A stretch of 64,000 nt of DNA, taken from Chitinophagaceae bacterium (GTDB lineage: Bacteria > Bacteroidota > Bacteroidia > Chitinophagales > Chitinophagaceae). This document shows positions 36,948-47,219 of the stretch, one piece after another. The stretch covers positions 124,001 to 188,000 of the forward strand of contig JADJKL010000012.1 of NCBI GenBank assembly GCA_016706055.1, read 5' to 3'. The notes under the pieces were generated by a model. The model did not search any database. It was not told where the DNA came from and was given only the letters and a program-made list of their open reading frames with translations. Numbering within the stretch: the first letter of the stretch is position 1; each line of letters begins with the position of its first letter. Made by a program: the position numbers and the translations under genes.

Positions 36948-38735
36948 TTAGTTTTTCTTTTTAACCGGGGCCTTCTTCTTGCTTGAAGAACTTGATTTCT
37001 TTTTAGGTGGCGGAGGTGTATAAGCCTCTCTTCTAAACCACCATGTTTTTTCTGTCACATTTCCAGCAAGATCTTCTGCCCTTGCTTTCAGTTCATGTAC
37101 ACCATAAGGGCAACGTTCATCAAAATTATATATCCAGTTTCTTGATTTATCGTTCGTAAATAGCAGCCATTTGCCATCCAGTGTTACATCAAACTTCTTC
37201 AAACCGAAATTATCAGTAGGAGAAAAGACTATTTTGCTTGCTCTGCTAAGGTTCACCGTATCTCCTTTTCCCAATTCATTAATACCAGGCGGCATCACAT
37301 CTGCTTGAATCTGGTATTTGCCAAATCCTCCAAATAATACAGACATCCATTGTCCCATCCATACTGCTTTACGAGCAGTTACTCCGCTATTATTTTTTCT
37401 TACAATAAATAATTTATCCTGCCATTGTTCTGGCACTTGTTTATTTAGTTTTATTCTGATTGTTGCATCATCATGTATCGGAACGAAAGGATTGCCAACC
37501 TGATGTGCCGCCGAAAAAGTATAAGGCGTTGCTTCGGGTATAGAAAAGTACACTGGTGAAGTTGTATCATACAATGCCTTCTCAGAAAGATAAAAATCGA
37601 ATTCGCTTTTTTGCAATGCATTTACTTTGTTTGGAACGAAGCGGTTATTATCCGCTCTGTAAGAATAATCTTTTGCTAGGTTTTCATCAAACTGTACCTG
37701 AAATTTTAACTGGGAAATATTTCCATGAGCATCAGAAATTTCAATGTGAACAGTGTGTATCAAGGTGTCAGTAAACGTAATCACACCATCACCATTTATT
37801 TTTTTATATACAGGCCCATGATCTCCTGGCAATTTTGATAAATGCTGCAGGTAGGAACCGCCATTGTATTTATACTTGTAATCAATTTGTGCATTTAGAT
37901 AAACTGTTTCATCGTAATCAATGCTATCGAGTACAAATCTTACTTGCTCTACATCATCAAAAAATAATCTAGCCGAGTAAATTCCGTTTTCACTGCTGCC
38001 GCTTCTCATTTTATCATAAGCCTGTAAGCCAAAACTCATTTTCGACAAACCTGTTTTCATCAACATTTCTTTAGGCAGAATGTAACCACTGTCCGTATTT
38101 TTTGCTGTATGAAAAACCGGAGTTTGATCATATACAGACTTATTACGGTCATACACTACCAGCTTTTGAATGGTTGGCCTCATGTTATCCGTCATCGGAA
38201 AATTGAATAATAAAGGATTCAACCTTTTCTGTGTTTTGATATCAATAATTTCGAAATGCAAATGCGGACCCATAGAGCCACCTGTAGTGCCGCTATATGC
38301 AATAAAAGATCCTTTACTTACAGGAAATTGATTTTTCGAAAAATCAAGTTCAATTGCCCAGCTTTCTTTTACATACTGTTGTTCATTCACATACTTCTCT
38401 AATTCAGGAAAAAAATCATTCAGATGTGCATATAAAGTTGAGAGCCCGTTTGGATGATTGATAATAATAAATCGTCCAAAACTTTGCGAACGGATACCAA
38501 TATGTGCAATATATCCTTCTGCGGCAGCATATACCGGCAGATTTACTTTTTGCTGTGTTCTTATATCCAATCCCATGTGCCAGTGATTGGATCTTAATTC
38601 ACCAAAATTGGCAGACAGATCCATGGGAATGCCCATTGGATTTCGGAAATAATCTTTTGGATAAGAACCTGATTGAGCCGATAGAAACAACGAAATAGAA
38701 ATGAGTAACGTCAGACATAAAACCTTCAATTGCAT
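36948..38735 (-). CDS. M23 family metallopeptidase (large, periplasmic)
   Basis: 595 residues. The ATG at 38735 starts a signal peptide ending LFLSAQS. The LytM domain is near the N-terminus: HWHMGLDIRTQQKVNLPVY supplies the first zinc ligands and GPHLHFEI the last. The remaining two thirds are beta-rich with no recognised motif, ending in a Lys/Ser/Pro-rich tail (KKKSSSSSKKKAPVKKK). This domain order is typical of a Bacteroidota family of cell-wall hydrolases. It probably acts on peptidoglycan. Confidence 0.9.
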   Translation of the reverse strand: MQLKVLCLTLLISISLFLSAQSGSYPKDYFRNPMGIPMDLSANFGELRSNHWHMGLDIRTQQKVNLPVYAAAEGYIAHIGIRSQSFGRFIIINHPNGLSTLYAHLNDFFPELEKYVNEQQYVKESWAIELDFSKNQFPVSKGSFIAYSGTTGGSMGPHLHFEIIDIKTQKRLNPLLFNFPMTDNMRPTIQKLVVYDRNKSVYDQTPVFHTAKNTDSGYILPKEMLMKTGLSKMSFGLQAYDKMRSGSSENGIYSARLFFDDVEQVRFVLDSIDYDETVYLNAQIDYKYKYNGGSYLQHLSKLPGDHGPVYKKINGDGVITFTDTLIHTVHIEISDAHGNISQLKFQVQFDENLAKDYSYRADNNRFVPNKVNALQKSEFDFYLSEKALYDTTSPVYFSIPEATPYTFSAAHQVGNPFVPIHDDATIRIKLNKQVPEQWQDKLFIVRKNNSGVTARKAVWMGQWMSVLFGGFGKYQIQADVMPPGINELGKGDTVNLSRASKIVFSPTDNFGLKKFDVTLDGKWLLFTNDKSRNWIYNFDERCPYGVHELKARAEDLAGNVTEKTWWFRREAYTPPPPKKKSSSSSKKKAPVKKKN

Positions 38736-38825
38736 ACGCAAAAATAAGCATCACAAACTATTTTGCTTTTGCTTGATAGGCTATTCACATCATTCTTTGT
38801 ATCTTTTAGGCTTTTAACAACAGTT

Positions 38826-39413
38826 ATGAAAAGAATAGTATGGCTATTGCCATTATGCTTCATATTGTATGCATGTCCATTTGAGTCGCCGGTGGCACTC
38901 GAAAAAAAACCAGTTGAACCAGTTGACTCAACACTATATGGATATTGGTACGGCATCATAAAAGATTTTAGTGATATGTTCGGCATTGAAGCATTGGATC
39001 TTACAAAAGATACTGATTCCACTTATAAAATTATCCGATACGGAAAAGCAATCAAAGGGAATATGATTTTACCTGATACTGCTTACTTTACTGGTTTTAC
39101 CTCTTATATAGGATCGCAACGATATATGAATATTGTAGCTGATATTCTTATAATTGAATGGAACAGAAAAAGCAAGAGAGAAGTTGCCAGAAAACAACGA
39201 GTCTATTATATGGCTGCAATTGATAGGAGAAATGATACATTAAGTGTGAGAACTGTCGGGGAAGATTTCTCCGTTCGTAAAACGTATAGTAGTTCAGAAG
39301 AATTAAAAGATTATATGACTGAATTGATTGCCCAAAACGTAAACATTTTTGACTCAACCTATTCGCTTTCCTATCGAAAGATTCCCCGTCCAGCACCTGC
39401 AAAAGGGTTCTAA
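38826..39413 (+). CDS. hypothetical lipoprotein
   Basis: 195 residues from the ATG at 38826. The lipobox ILYAC makes Cys17 the lipidated residue. The body (about 40-190) is beta-rich and Tyr-rich with no recognised motif. It stands alone, divergent from the M23 gene and upstream of carB. A near-consensus -7 box (TATCTTTT) is upstream. Function unknown. Confidence 0.6.
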   Translation: MKRIVWLLPLCFILYACPFESPVALEKKPVEPVDSTLYGYWYGIIKDFSDMFGIEALDLTKDTDSTYKIIRYGKAIKGNMILPDTAYFTGFTSYIGSQRYMNIVADILIIEWNRKSKREVARKQRVYYMAAIDRRNDTLSVRTVGEDFSVRKTYSSSEELKDYMTELIAQNVNIFDSTYSLSYRKIPRPAPAKGF

Positions 39414-39455
39414 AAAAAATCCCTTTTTTGCTCCCGATTTAATTTGCTATTCCCT

Positions 39456-39463
39456 TACTTTTG
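39456..39463 (+). promoter_or_regulatory. probable -7 box of carB
   Basis: TACTTTTG, an exact TAnnTTTG match, 53 bases before the carB ATG. The upstream TTTG copies are at spacings of 9 and 25 bases, neither ideal. Confidence 0.45.
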
Positions 39464-39516
39464 CGCAATTTGTTTTTTCATTACGATTCTTGCCTACAGC
39501 ACTATAAAAACAAAAA

Positions 39517-42342
39517 ATGCCAAAAGACAATTCAATTAAATCAGTATTAATTATCGGCTCAGGTCCTATTGTTATCGGACAAGCATGTGAGTTTGACTAT
39601 TCCGGAACTCAGGCAGCCCGAAGCTTGCGGGAGGAGGGTGTTAAAGTAACGCTGATCAATAGTAATCCTGCCACCATCATGACAGACCCGATGATGGCCG
39701 ACAGAGTGTATTTGTTGCCACTCACCGTTGAAAGTATCGAACAGATTCTCCAGGAAAACGAAATTGACGCCGTATTGCCAACTATGGGCGGACAAACAGC
39801 ACTGAATCTTGCTAAAGAAGCAGAAGACTTGGGCATTTGGAAACAATACAATGTTCGACTGATTGGCGTTGATATAAAAGCGATTGATAAGGCAGAAGAC
39901 AGAGAAAAATTCCGCCAGTGGATGATTGAATTAGGAGTGAGTGTGGCACAGGCAAAAACAGTCAACTCGTTTTTGGAAGGAAAAGAATTTGCACAGGAAA
40001 TCGGTTTCCCACTAGTAATCCGTCCTTCTTTTACATCGGGCGGTTCCGGAGGTGGATTTGTAAAAGATAAAGATGAATTAGATGAAGCATTGAACCGTGG
40101 CTTACAAGCATCGCCTATACATGAAGTACTGGTAGAAAAAGCAGTACTCGGCTGGAAAGAATTTGAATTAGAGTTGCTAAGAGATGCGGCAGATAATGTT
40201 TGCATTATTTGTACTGTAGAGAATTTCGACCCGATGGGGGTGCATACCGGCGATTCAATTACTGTAGCACCTGCCATGACGCTAAGTGACACTGCTATGC
40301 AGCTGATGCGGAATACCGCTATTATGATGATGCGGGATTTAGGAAATTTTGCTGGTGGTTGTAATGTGCAGTTTGCATTAAATCCGGATAATGAAGAAAT
40401 CATTGCTATTGAAATTAATCCGAGAGTAAGCCGTTCTTCAGCATTGGCAAGTAAAGCAACTGGCTATCCAATTGCAAAAATTGCAGCCAAACTTGCTATT
40501 GGTTATAATCTTGATGAACTGGAAAATCAAATTACAAAAACTACTTCAGCCTATTTTGAACCTGCATTAGACTATGTAATTGTGAAAATACCTCGTTGGA
40601 ATTTCGATAAATTCAAAGGAGCAGATGATACACTTGGACTGCAAATGAAAAGTGTGGGTGAAGTGATGGCAATTGGCAGAAGCTTTACAGAAGCCATTCA
40701 AAAAGCTTGTCAGAGTTTGGAGAATGGTGCAGTTGGTCTTGGTTATTATGGCAAAAGCCTGATGCATGCTGATGAATTGCTCGATTATATTAAAACACCA
40801 AAATGGGATCGCATTTTCAGAATTAAAGATGCGTTGATGGCAGGAATTTCTGTAAGCAGTATTTCAAAAGCTACAAACGGTATTGACAGATGGTTTCTAT
40901 ACGAGATTCAAAAAATTGTGAACCTCGAAAAAGAAATGGAGAAGTATGACCTTAATGATTTGCCTATCGAATTACTGAGAGAAGCAAAAGTAAACGGCTT
41001 TAGTGATGAGCAGATAAGCCGCATCACCAATCATGGTGATGAAGAAGATGTGTATCAAAAAAGAAAAGCTGCCGGCATCACCAGAGTTTATAAGATGGTA
41101 GATACTTGTTCGGCCGAGTTTGAAGCAAAGACTCCATACTTCTATTCTTCATTTGAAAGTGGAAATACAAACGAAAGCAAAGTATCTGATAAAAAGAAAA
41201 TTATTGTATTGGGTTCTGGCCCCAACAGGATAGGACAAGGAATTGAGTTTGACTATTGCTGTGTGCATGGCCTTTTAGCGATAAAAGAATCAGGCTATGA
41301 AGCCATCATGGTGAACTGTAATCCTGAAACAGTGAGTACAGACTTCGATATGGCTGATAAATTGTATTTCGAACCAGTTTATTGGGAACATCTTTGGGAA
41401 ATAATTGAACATGAAAAGCCAGAAGGTGTAATTGTTCAATTGGGAGGACAAACAGCATTGAAACTTGCAGAAAAATTACATGAAAGAGGTATTAAAATTA
41501 TCGGCACTTCATATGATAGTATGGATATTGCCGAAGACCGTGGCCGCTTCAGCGATAGATTGAAAGAATTAGAAATTCCTTATCCGCAATATGGCACTGC
41601 AGAAGATGTGGATGAAGCAATAGAAGTAGCCAACAAAGTTGGTTATCCTGTTTTAGTTCGTCCTTCCTATGTTTTAGGCGGACAAAGGATGCGAATTGTG
41701 TTGAATGATGAAGAGGTGGAAAAAGCGGTGGTGAGTTTATTAAAGCATTTGCCAGGTAATAAAATATTGATAGACCATTTTCTCGATCGCTGTCAGGAAG
41801 CAGAGATTGATGGCATTTTTGATGGAGAAGATTTTCATGTAATGGGTGTGATGGAGCATATTGAACCAGCAGGTATTCACTCTGGTGATAGTAATGCTGT
41901 GCTACCCGCATTTAATCTTACTCCGCTTATTGTACATACAATGGAAGAGTATGCAGAAAAGATTGCAAGAGAATTAGACATCCGTGGATTAATTAATATT
42001 CAGTTTGCTATTAAAGATGGTAAAGTGTATGTAATAGAAGCAAACCCGAGAGCATCCAGAACAACGCCTTTCATTGCCAAAGCATATCAAATACCTTATC
42101 TGAATATTGCAACGAAAATAATGATGGGTGTAAATAAGTTGAAAGATTTTACGTACGATAAAAAGCTAACAGGCTTTGCTATTAAAGAACCAGTTTTCAG
42201 TTTCGATAAATTTCCCAATGTAAATAAAGAGCTTGGACCGGAAATGAAAAGCACTGGTGAAGCCATCCGCTTTATTAAAGACCTGAGAGATCCTTATTTC
42301 AGAAAGCTTTATAAGGACAGAAGTATGTACCTCAGCAAATAA
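39517..42342 (+). CDS. carB: carbamoyl-phosphate synthase large subunit
   Basis: Makes carbamoyl phosphate for pyrimidine and arginine synthesis, with CarA (not in the window). 941 residues. Two homologous ATP-grasp halves are seen: the first with LIIGSGPIVIGQACEFDYSG and FTSGGSGGGF, the second with VLGSGPNRIGQGIEFDYCC and RPSYVLGGQRM. The protein ends soon after the second half (DPYFRKLYKDRSMYLSK), so the C-terminal methylglyoxal-synthase-like regulatory domain of E. coli CarB (1073 residues) is missing, as in many Bacteroidota. Allosteric control by UMP and ornithine would then be absent. Confidence 0.96.
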   Translation: MPKDNSIKSVLIIGSGPIVIGQACEFDYSGTQAARSLREEGVKVTLINSNPATIMTDPMMADRVYLLPLTVESIEQILQENEIDAVLPTMGGQTALNLAKEAEDLGIWKQYNVRLIGVDIKAIDKAEDREKFRQWMIELGVSVAQAKTVNSFLEGKEFAQEIGFPLVIRPSFTSGGSGGGFVKDKDELDEALNRGLQASPIHEVLVEKAVLGWKEFELELLRDAADNVCIICTVENFDPMGVHTGDSITVAPAMTLSDTAMQLMRNTAIMMMRDLGNFAGGCNVQFALNPDNEEIIAIEINPRVSRSSALASKATGYPIAKIAAKLAIGYNLDELENQITKTTSAYFEPALDYVIVKIPRWNFDKFKGADDTLGLQMKSVGEVMAIGRSFTEAIQKACQSLENGAVGLGYYGKSLMHADELLDYIKTPKWDRIFRIKDALMAGISVSSISKATNGIDRWFLYEIQKIVNLEKEMEKYDLNDLPIELLREAKVNGFSDEQISRITNHGDEEDVYQKRKAAGITRVYKMVDTCSAEFEAKTPYFYSSFESGNTNESKVSDKKKIIVLGSGPNRIGQGIEFDYCCVHGLLAIKESGYEAIMVNCNPETVSTDFDMADKLYFEPVYWEHLWEIIEHEKPEGVIVQLGGQTALKLAEKLHERGIKIIGTSYDSMDIAEDRGRFSDRLKELEIPYPQYGTAEDVDEAIEVANKVGYPVLVRPSYVLGGQRMRIVLNDEEVEKAVVSLLKHLPGNKILIDHFLDRCQEAEIDGIFDGEDFHVMGVMEHIEPAGIHSGDSNAVLPAFNLTPLIVHTMEEYAEKIARELDIRGLINIQFAIKDGKVYVIEANPRASRTTPFIAKAYQIPYLNIATKIMMGVNKLKDFTYDKKLTGFAIKEPVFSFDKFPNVNKELGPEMKSTGEAIRFIKDLRDPYFRKLYKDRSMYLSK

Positions 42343-42722
42343 TTATTTAATAACTATTATAACTCAAAAACCCGTCACTCTTTTCTTTACAGATTGGAGT
42401 GGCGGGTTTGAGGCTTAATGGTTAATGGTTATGAAAAGAACCCGGCAGTCAGTTTTGGTTATTAATATTCTTACTCAGGTTTATTAAATCTTAACTGCTT
42501 TCGATAATTAAAAATACACTCAGACCAATCTGTAACAATTTCTAATTTGTCCATTTATTTGCATCATTTATTATCTTTTTTTTACATTTTTATTATTAAC
42601 TAATTTTGAATCAACTGGTTATGACAATTAATATAATCCTTTAATTTGGAGTATCTTGCTGTATTATTTTATCAGAAACTAATACCTTCATAACATCTAA
42701 GACTACCCCAAACCAGTAAACC
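42343..42722. other. 380-base intergenic region after carB
   Basis: No gene supported. It holds a hairpin (42368-42409, 13-bp stem with one wobble) just after carB, and a short tandem TTAATGG at 42415-42430. A TATCTTG element lies about 66 bases before the next gene. Otherwise A/T-rich and featureless. Confidence 0.6.
42368..42409. terminator. hairpin after carB
   Basis: 13-bp stem with one wobble (42368-42380 with 42397-42409) 25 bases after the carB stop. There is no good T-tract on the carB side. Confidence 0.5.
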
Positions 42723-44276
42723 ATGAAAACAACATCTGATACTCTCTGGCAACTAATCAGATCATTAAAGAGTGTTGAGAAAACCTATCTCAAAAGAAAT
42801 TTTATATCTAAAAAGCCTGATACCAAACAATTATACCTGAAATTATTTGATGCCATTGCAAAACAAAAAATTTACGACGAAACAGCCATCATAAAGAAAT
42901 TCTCTCCAGCCCTCACAAAAAAAAACATTGCATTCCAAAAACATTACTTGCAAAACATAGTAGGTGAGGCTATAGCTGAATACGACAGTCGCAACACCAT
43001 TGGTCATGAGTTGTACAATCAAATTTTGCTCATACGGGTATTGAGAAAAAGAGGATTAATAGATGGGGCTAATGCATTATGGAAAAAAACTGTAACAAAA
43101 GCAAGGGCTTCTGAAATGTACCCGATCTTGACCATGCTTATTACTGAGTTTGAAAAAATGATCTTATCAGGCAGCTCAGAAACTCAATACGAGGAGCTGC
43201 ATTCCATTTTCAAAGGCCGTGCCATTACTTATAATGAATATGCGGAAATGATTACCCTGCGGGATATTTATACCGAAGTATTGTTACTAAAAAGAAAATC
43301 GCATTTTGATATTGATGATGATTTGAAAGAAAGAATAATTTTCCTACTGGAAGTGGTAAACAAAACCAATATCAAAAATCCTGTAAAATCATTCTGGTTC
43401 CGGCACTATTACAGCCTTAGCAAAGCCACACTTTTATATCTTTTGAATGATAGTAAGAAAGCAATGCCACTATTAAAAGAAGCTTTGAATGACTGGGAAC
43501 GTAATACTCAATACATTAAGAAAGACGGAGAATTTTATATAGAACTATTATATATGATCAATCATGCTGGCATCCTGCATGGCGATTATTCCTTTGTTGT
43601 GAATAGCTTCAACAGCCCTTTAAATAATTCTATCGACGACCCGCTACAAAGAGCCAACTTCGAAGCCATTAAATACCTGGCACTAAATAAAATTTATAAC
43701 AAAACTGCTAAATATGATGATGTAAACAAGTTGGTTCAATATATGAGAACAAAATACCGCCATTGGGAACCATTGCTCAATGCAGATCTGAACCGCACAC
43801 TGAATTTTTCATTAGGTATTGCCTGTTTTGTTTTGGAACAATATAATGATGCTTTGTACTTTGTAAAAAGAGGTAACACCTATTTTAAAGACGGCACCAG
43901 AGAAGAACATTCAGCCGTAGCGCATATTCTGTTATTGTTAATTACATTTAGTATGGATAATGATCGTCTATTTGAAACCGAATACAGAGCCACCTATACT
44001 TATTTTTATAAACGAAAAAAGAAACATCCTTTCGAAACTGCCCTTGTACAATGTTTGAAACGTAGCTTTTACCTGACAGATAAACAAATAAAGATTAAAG
44101 AATATAAAAAAGCACTAAAGGTTTTTGAGGAAAACAAAGATGATGCCGTACAGCAGATAACTTTTAAGATCTTTAATTATCCGGGATGGCTTATCAGTAA
44201 GGTTAAGAATATTCCTTATCGTAAATATGTAGAAATCAAAGTAAAGGTGGAAGAATTGCAAACCATCTCCTCTTAA
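42723..44276 (+). CDS. large helical protein of unknown function
   Basis: 517 residues, soluble, no signal peptide. Almost all is predicted helical, with regularly spaced hydrophobic residues suggesting TPR- or HEAT-like repeats, though no TPR consensus is clear. The N-terminus (DTLWQLIRSLKSVEKTYLKR) resembles a family of uncharacterised proteins of about 500 residues in Chitinophagaceae (recalled). It is upstream of comEC by 70 bases on the same strand, which may or may not be functional. Confidence 0.65.
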   Translation: MKTTSDTLWQLIRSLKSVEKTYLKRNFISKKPDTKQLYLKLFDAIAKQKIYDETAIIKKFSPALTKKNIAFQKHYLQNIVGEAIAEYDSRNTIGHELYNQILLIRVLRKRGLIDGANALWKKTVTKARASEMYPILTMLITEFEKMILSGSSETQYEELHSIFKGRAITYNEYAEMITLRDIYTEVLLLKRKSHFDIDDDLKERIIFLLEVVNKTNIKNPVKSFWFRHYYSLSKATLLYLLNDSKKAMPLLKEALNDWERNTQYIKKDGEFYIELLYMINHAGILHGDYSFVVNSFNSPLNNSIDDPLQRANFEAIKYLALNKIYNKTAKYDDVNKLVQYMRTKYRHWEPLLNADLNRTLNFSLGIACFVLEQYNDALYFVKRGNTYFKDGTREEHSAVAHILLLLITFSMDNDRLFETEYRATYTYFYKRKKKHPFETALVQCLKRSFYLTDKQIKIKEYKKALKVFEENKDDAVQQITFKIFNYPGWLISKVKNIPYRKYVEIKVKVEELQTISS

Positions 44277-44346
44277 ATCAGTTTCCGGCATTCATATACC
44301 CTTAAAGTAGTATTGCTAATATAAAAAGCTCTTTTTATTTTCCCGT

Positions 44347-46437
44347 ATGGCTAATTACGGTTCCAACTTCTGGAAGAAAACGCCGTTTCTGAAATTGCTG
44401 CTGTCAATGATGGTCGGGATTGTAGTACAATGGCGGCTCCAGTTTTCAATAAAGTTGCTAAGTATCTTATTTGTTATCGCCATTGTTTCATTAGTAGTCT
44501 TTTTCATTATCCCTTTCTTTAATCGTTTTAGACTGGCTGTAGTAAATGGCCTGTTTACCGGTTTATTGTTTTTCTGCTTTGGCGCATTGCTTGCCTGGCA
44601 AAAAGACATCCGTAATAATCAGGAATGGCTTGGTAATTTTTATCAGCCTAAATCTGGTCTTGTTGTTACCATAGATGAACCGCCAGTAGAAAAAACAAAA
44701 TCTGTTAAATCCAATGCCACCGTTCAGTATTTGTTGCAAAACGATTCCATTATTCCGGTAAAAGGTAAAATCATTATCTACTTTAAAAAAGACTCCGCCC
44801 TTAACCTACAATACGGCACACAGTTAGTTTTCAAAAAGTCTTTGCAGGAAATAAAAAACTCCGGCAATCCCGGTGGATTTGATTACAAACGTTTTTGTCT
44901 TTTTAAAAAAATCACCCATCAGGTATATTTAAAGCCGGAGGAGTTTGAAATTTTGCAAAGCGAAAAACAAAGTTGGTTCAGAGCTTTCATTTACAATATC
45001 CGGCAAAAAGTGTTGAATATTCTTCGAACCAATATTCAAAGTAAAAAAGAACTTGGCCTTGCAGAAGCTTTATTGATTGGTTATAAAGATGACCTGGAAC
45101 AATCATTAGTGCAATCGTACACCAATACTGGTGTTGTACATATCATTGCCATTTCAGGTCTACATCTTGGATTAATTTATTGGCTGCTTTCAATGCTATT
45201 TAAACCACTACAAAAAAGAAAAAAGACCCGATGGCTACGGCCAATTTTAATCATCACAGGTTTATGGATATTTAGTTTGCTGGCCGGAGCACAGCCTTCT
45301 ATTCTACGGTCGGCGTTGATGTTTACCTGTATTGTGGTTGGAGATTCGCTGGCAAGAAAACCATCCATCTTTAATACAATGGCCGTCTCAGCATTTATTC
45401 TGTTATGCATCAATCCATATTTTTTGTGGGATGTTGGTTTTCAGTTGTCCTATGCAGCGGTATTGAGCATCATCATTTTTATGCGACCTGTTTACAATTG
45501 GTTTTATATTAAAAACAAATTACTGGATTTTATATGGAAGCTAAATGCAGTTACCATTGCTGCACAGGTATTAACTGTTCCATTGGGAATTTATCATTTC
45601 CACCAGTTTCCAAATTTATTTCTGTTGACTAATTTTCTCGCTGTTCCTCTTTCCAGTGCAATACTATTGGGAGAAATTTTTCTTTGCGTTATCTCTTTTA
45701 TTCCGGCAGCGGCGCTGCTTTTTGGCAAACTGCTTACATGGCTTATCTGGATAATGAATACTTATATCGAAAAGATTGAAACAATTAAATTTTCGCTGTG
45801 GGATGGATTACAGATAACCATTCTGCAAACAGTTCTTTTATTAGCTTTTGCGATTGCCATTACGTATTGGTTGTTAGAGAGATCAGGAAAAAGTTTAAAG
45901 CTTGGGTTGATTGCCTTATTCGGTTTTGTAACCTTACGTTCTGTTGCATTTATCAATAGTAATAATCAGGAGAAAATAGTTGTGTACAATGTGCCGCAGA
46001 AAACAGCTATTGATTTTATTGATGGAAGAAATTACCTCTTTGTAGGCGATAGTGATTTAATGGCCGATGATTTTGCCCGAAACTTCCATTTAAAACCTTC
46101 AAGAATTTTATATAGAATAAGCGATGAACCAACGCTGAACCAATTTGCGATGAATGATAATTACATTTCTTACAAAGGGAAAAGAATTTTGCTGATAAAT
46201 GAATCAGTAAAGTATTTCCCGTTGGATACAATACCGGAAATAGACCTGCTAGTGATAGCAAGAAACCCAAAACTATATATGAATACCTTGGCTAAATCTG
46301 TAAAGATTAAACAGGTTGTGTTTGATGGTTCTGTGCCCGCATGGAAAACACAATATTGGAAAAAAGATTGCGACTCTTTAAAAATTCCCTGGCATGATGT
46401 ATCGACGGGTGGAGCTTTTGTGATGAAGGTGGATTGA
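44347..46437 (+). CDS. ComEC/Rec2 family DNA-uptake channel protein
   Basis: 696 residues. The N-terminal part has hydrophobic segments and a DUF4131-like beta domain (about 95-200). The competence domain follows, with the motif TGVVHIIAISGLHLGLIY (ISGLHL) and about eight transmembrane helices to about residue 525. The C-terminus (about 540-696) contains a beta-rich remnant in the place of the metallo-beta-lactamase domain, without its HxHxDH motif. It could move single-stranded DNA across the inner membrane; other competence genes are not nearby. Confidence 0.88.
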   Translation: MANYGSNFWKKTPFLKLLLSMMVGIVVQWRLQFSIKLLSILFVIAIVSLVVFFIIPFFNRFRLAVVNGLFTGLLFFCFGALLAWQKDIRNNQEWLGNFYQPKSGLVVTIDEPPVEKTKSVKSNATVQYLLQNDSIIPVKGKIIIYFKKDSALNLQYGTQLVFKKSLQEIKNSGNPGGFDYKRFCLFKKITHQVYLKPEEFEILQSEKQSWFRAFIYNIRQKVLNILRTNIQSKKELGLAEALLIGYKDDLEQSLVQSYTNTGVVHIIAISGLHLGLIYWLLSMLFKPLQKRKKTRWLRPILIITGLWIFSLLAGAQPSILRSALMFTCIVVGDSLARKPSIFNTMAVSAFILLCINPYFLWDVGFQLSYAAVLSIIIFMRPVYNWFYIKNKLLDFIWKLNAVTIAAQVLTVPLGIYHFHQFPNLFLLTNFLAVPLSSAILLGEIFLCVISFIPAAALLFGKLLTWLIWIMNTYIEKIETIKFSLWDGLQITILQTVLLLAFAIAITYWLLERSGKSLKLGLIALFGFVTLRSVAFINSNNQEKIVVYNVPQKTAIDFIDGRNYLFVGDSDLMADDFARNFHLKPSRILYRISDEPTLNQFAMNDNYISYKGKRILLINESVKYFPLDTIPEIDLLVIARNPKLYMNTLAKSVKIKQVVFDGSVPAWKTQYWKKDCDSLKIPWHDVSTGGAFVMKVD

Positions 46438-46566
46438 AAAATAAAAACATCTAATGCCAACTAAATTATCCAATTGCAATATCAGCAATTACTTATCTTT
46501 CTATTTTTAATCTTAAAGAATTCGATACATCCAAAATTGACCTAACAACAAAATACTGTTTCCTGT

Positions 46567-46905
46567 CTAATGGTCCGTATGTCGAGTCATTTTTTTATCT
46601 ATAATATAGTACTGCTTACCTTCTCGATACTCACATAAATAATCCTTTTCTTTCCAACTCATATGAATAAAGTCAGGAAAATCCATAATAGAATCTTGTG
46701 GAACTTGAAGTGCTAGAATAAATTTATCGTCATGTGTGTAATCAATTACATGCCCGTACACGGCATATTGCGAAGTTTTATCCTTTAAAATTGCACGACT
46801 GTCAATAGCTGTAGGCTCTAGAACATATCCATCCCCTAAATCTAAACCGTTATCACAGCTGAAAAGTGAAACTAAAATAGCTATTACAAAAAATGCTTTT
46901 TTCAT
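46567..46905 (-). CDS. small hypothetical lipoprotein
   Basis: 112 residues. The lipobox SLFSC makes Cys17 the lipidated residue. A short acidic linker and a compact beta-rich domain with a KEKDYLCEYREGKQYYIID segment follow. No family recognised. Alone on this strand, convergent with comEC. Confidence 0.6.
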   Translation of the reverse strand: MKKAFFVIAILVSLFSCDNGLDLGDGYVLEPTAIDSRAILKDKTSQYAVYGHVIDYTHDDKFILALQVPQDSIMDFPDFIHMSWKEKDYLCEYREGKQYYIIDKKMTRHTDH

Positions 46906-47219
46906 TAGTCATTTTACTTAAACAATGTAGTAATTACAAGCAGCTTAATCCTAAATATACATAACTCCCCCGTTCAGCTATTTATTAATTATTAAAATAA
47001 ATTAAAAAGAGAAGGATTACTTCCTAACAATTGTTATTCTACAAAATGCCGAATAGAATTCCCACAGCTGAAGTGTGCGACGCAAGGGACGATGATAGTA
47101 GTACCACAGCCGGCTACATAAAATTTCTTTTCCCGCAAGTCCTTGCTTTTGCCATAACTGTTCAGAAACTTACCTTTGCCCCTCTTTAATGATTCCCTGC
47201 CTTTTAACGCATCTATTTT
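46906..47219. other. 314-base region upstream of purH
   Basis: No gene supported. It contains the 17-base motif shared with the alaS upstream region (47069-47085) and a later TAAAATTTC also present after the other copy (27161-27169). No clear promoter seen. Confidence 0.5.
47069..47085 (+). repeat. 17-base motif shared with the alaS upstream region
   Basis: Identical TGAAGTGTGCGACGCAA to 27129-27145. The flanking DNA differs except for a nearby TAAAATTTC. Confidence 0.7.

Noticed and set aside
39609..40403. Minus-strand open frame of 264 codons inside carB
   Set aside because: Antisense shadow of the conserved ATP-grasp region; Ser/Cys-rich and lacking a family signature.
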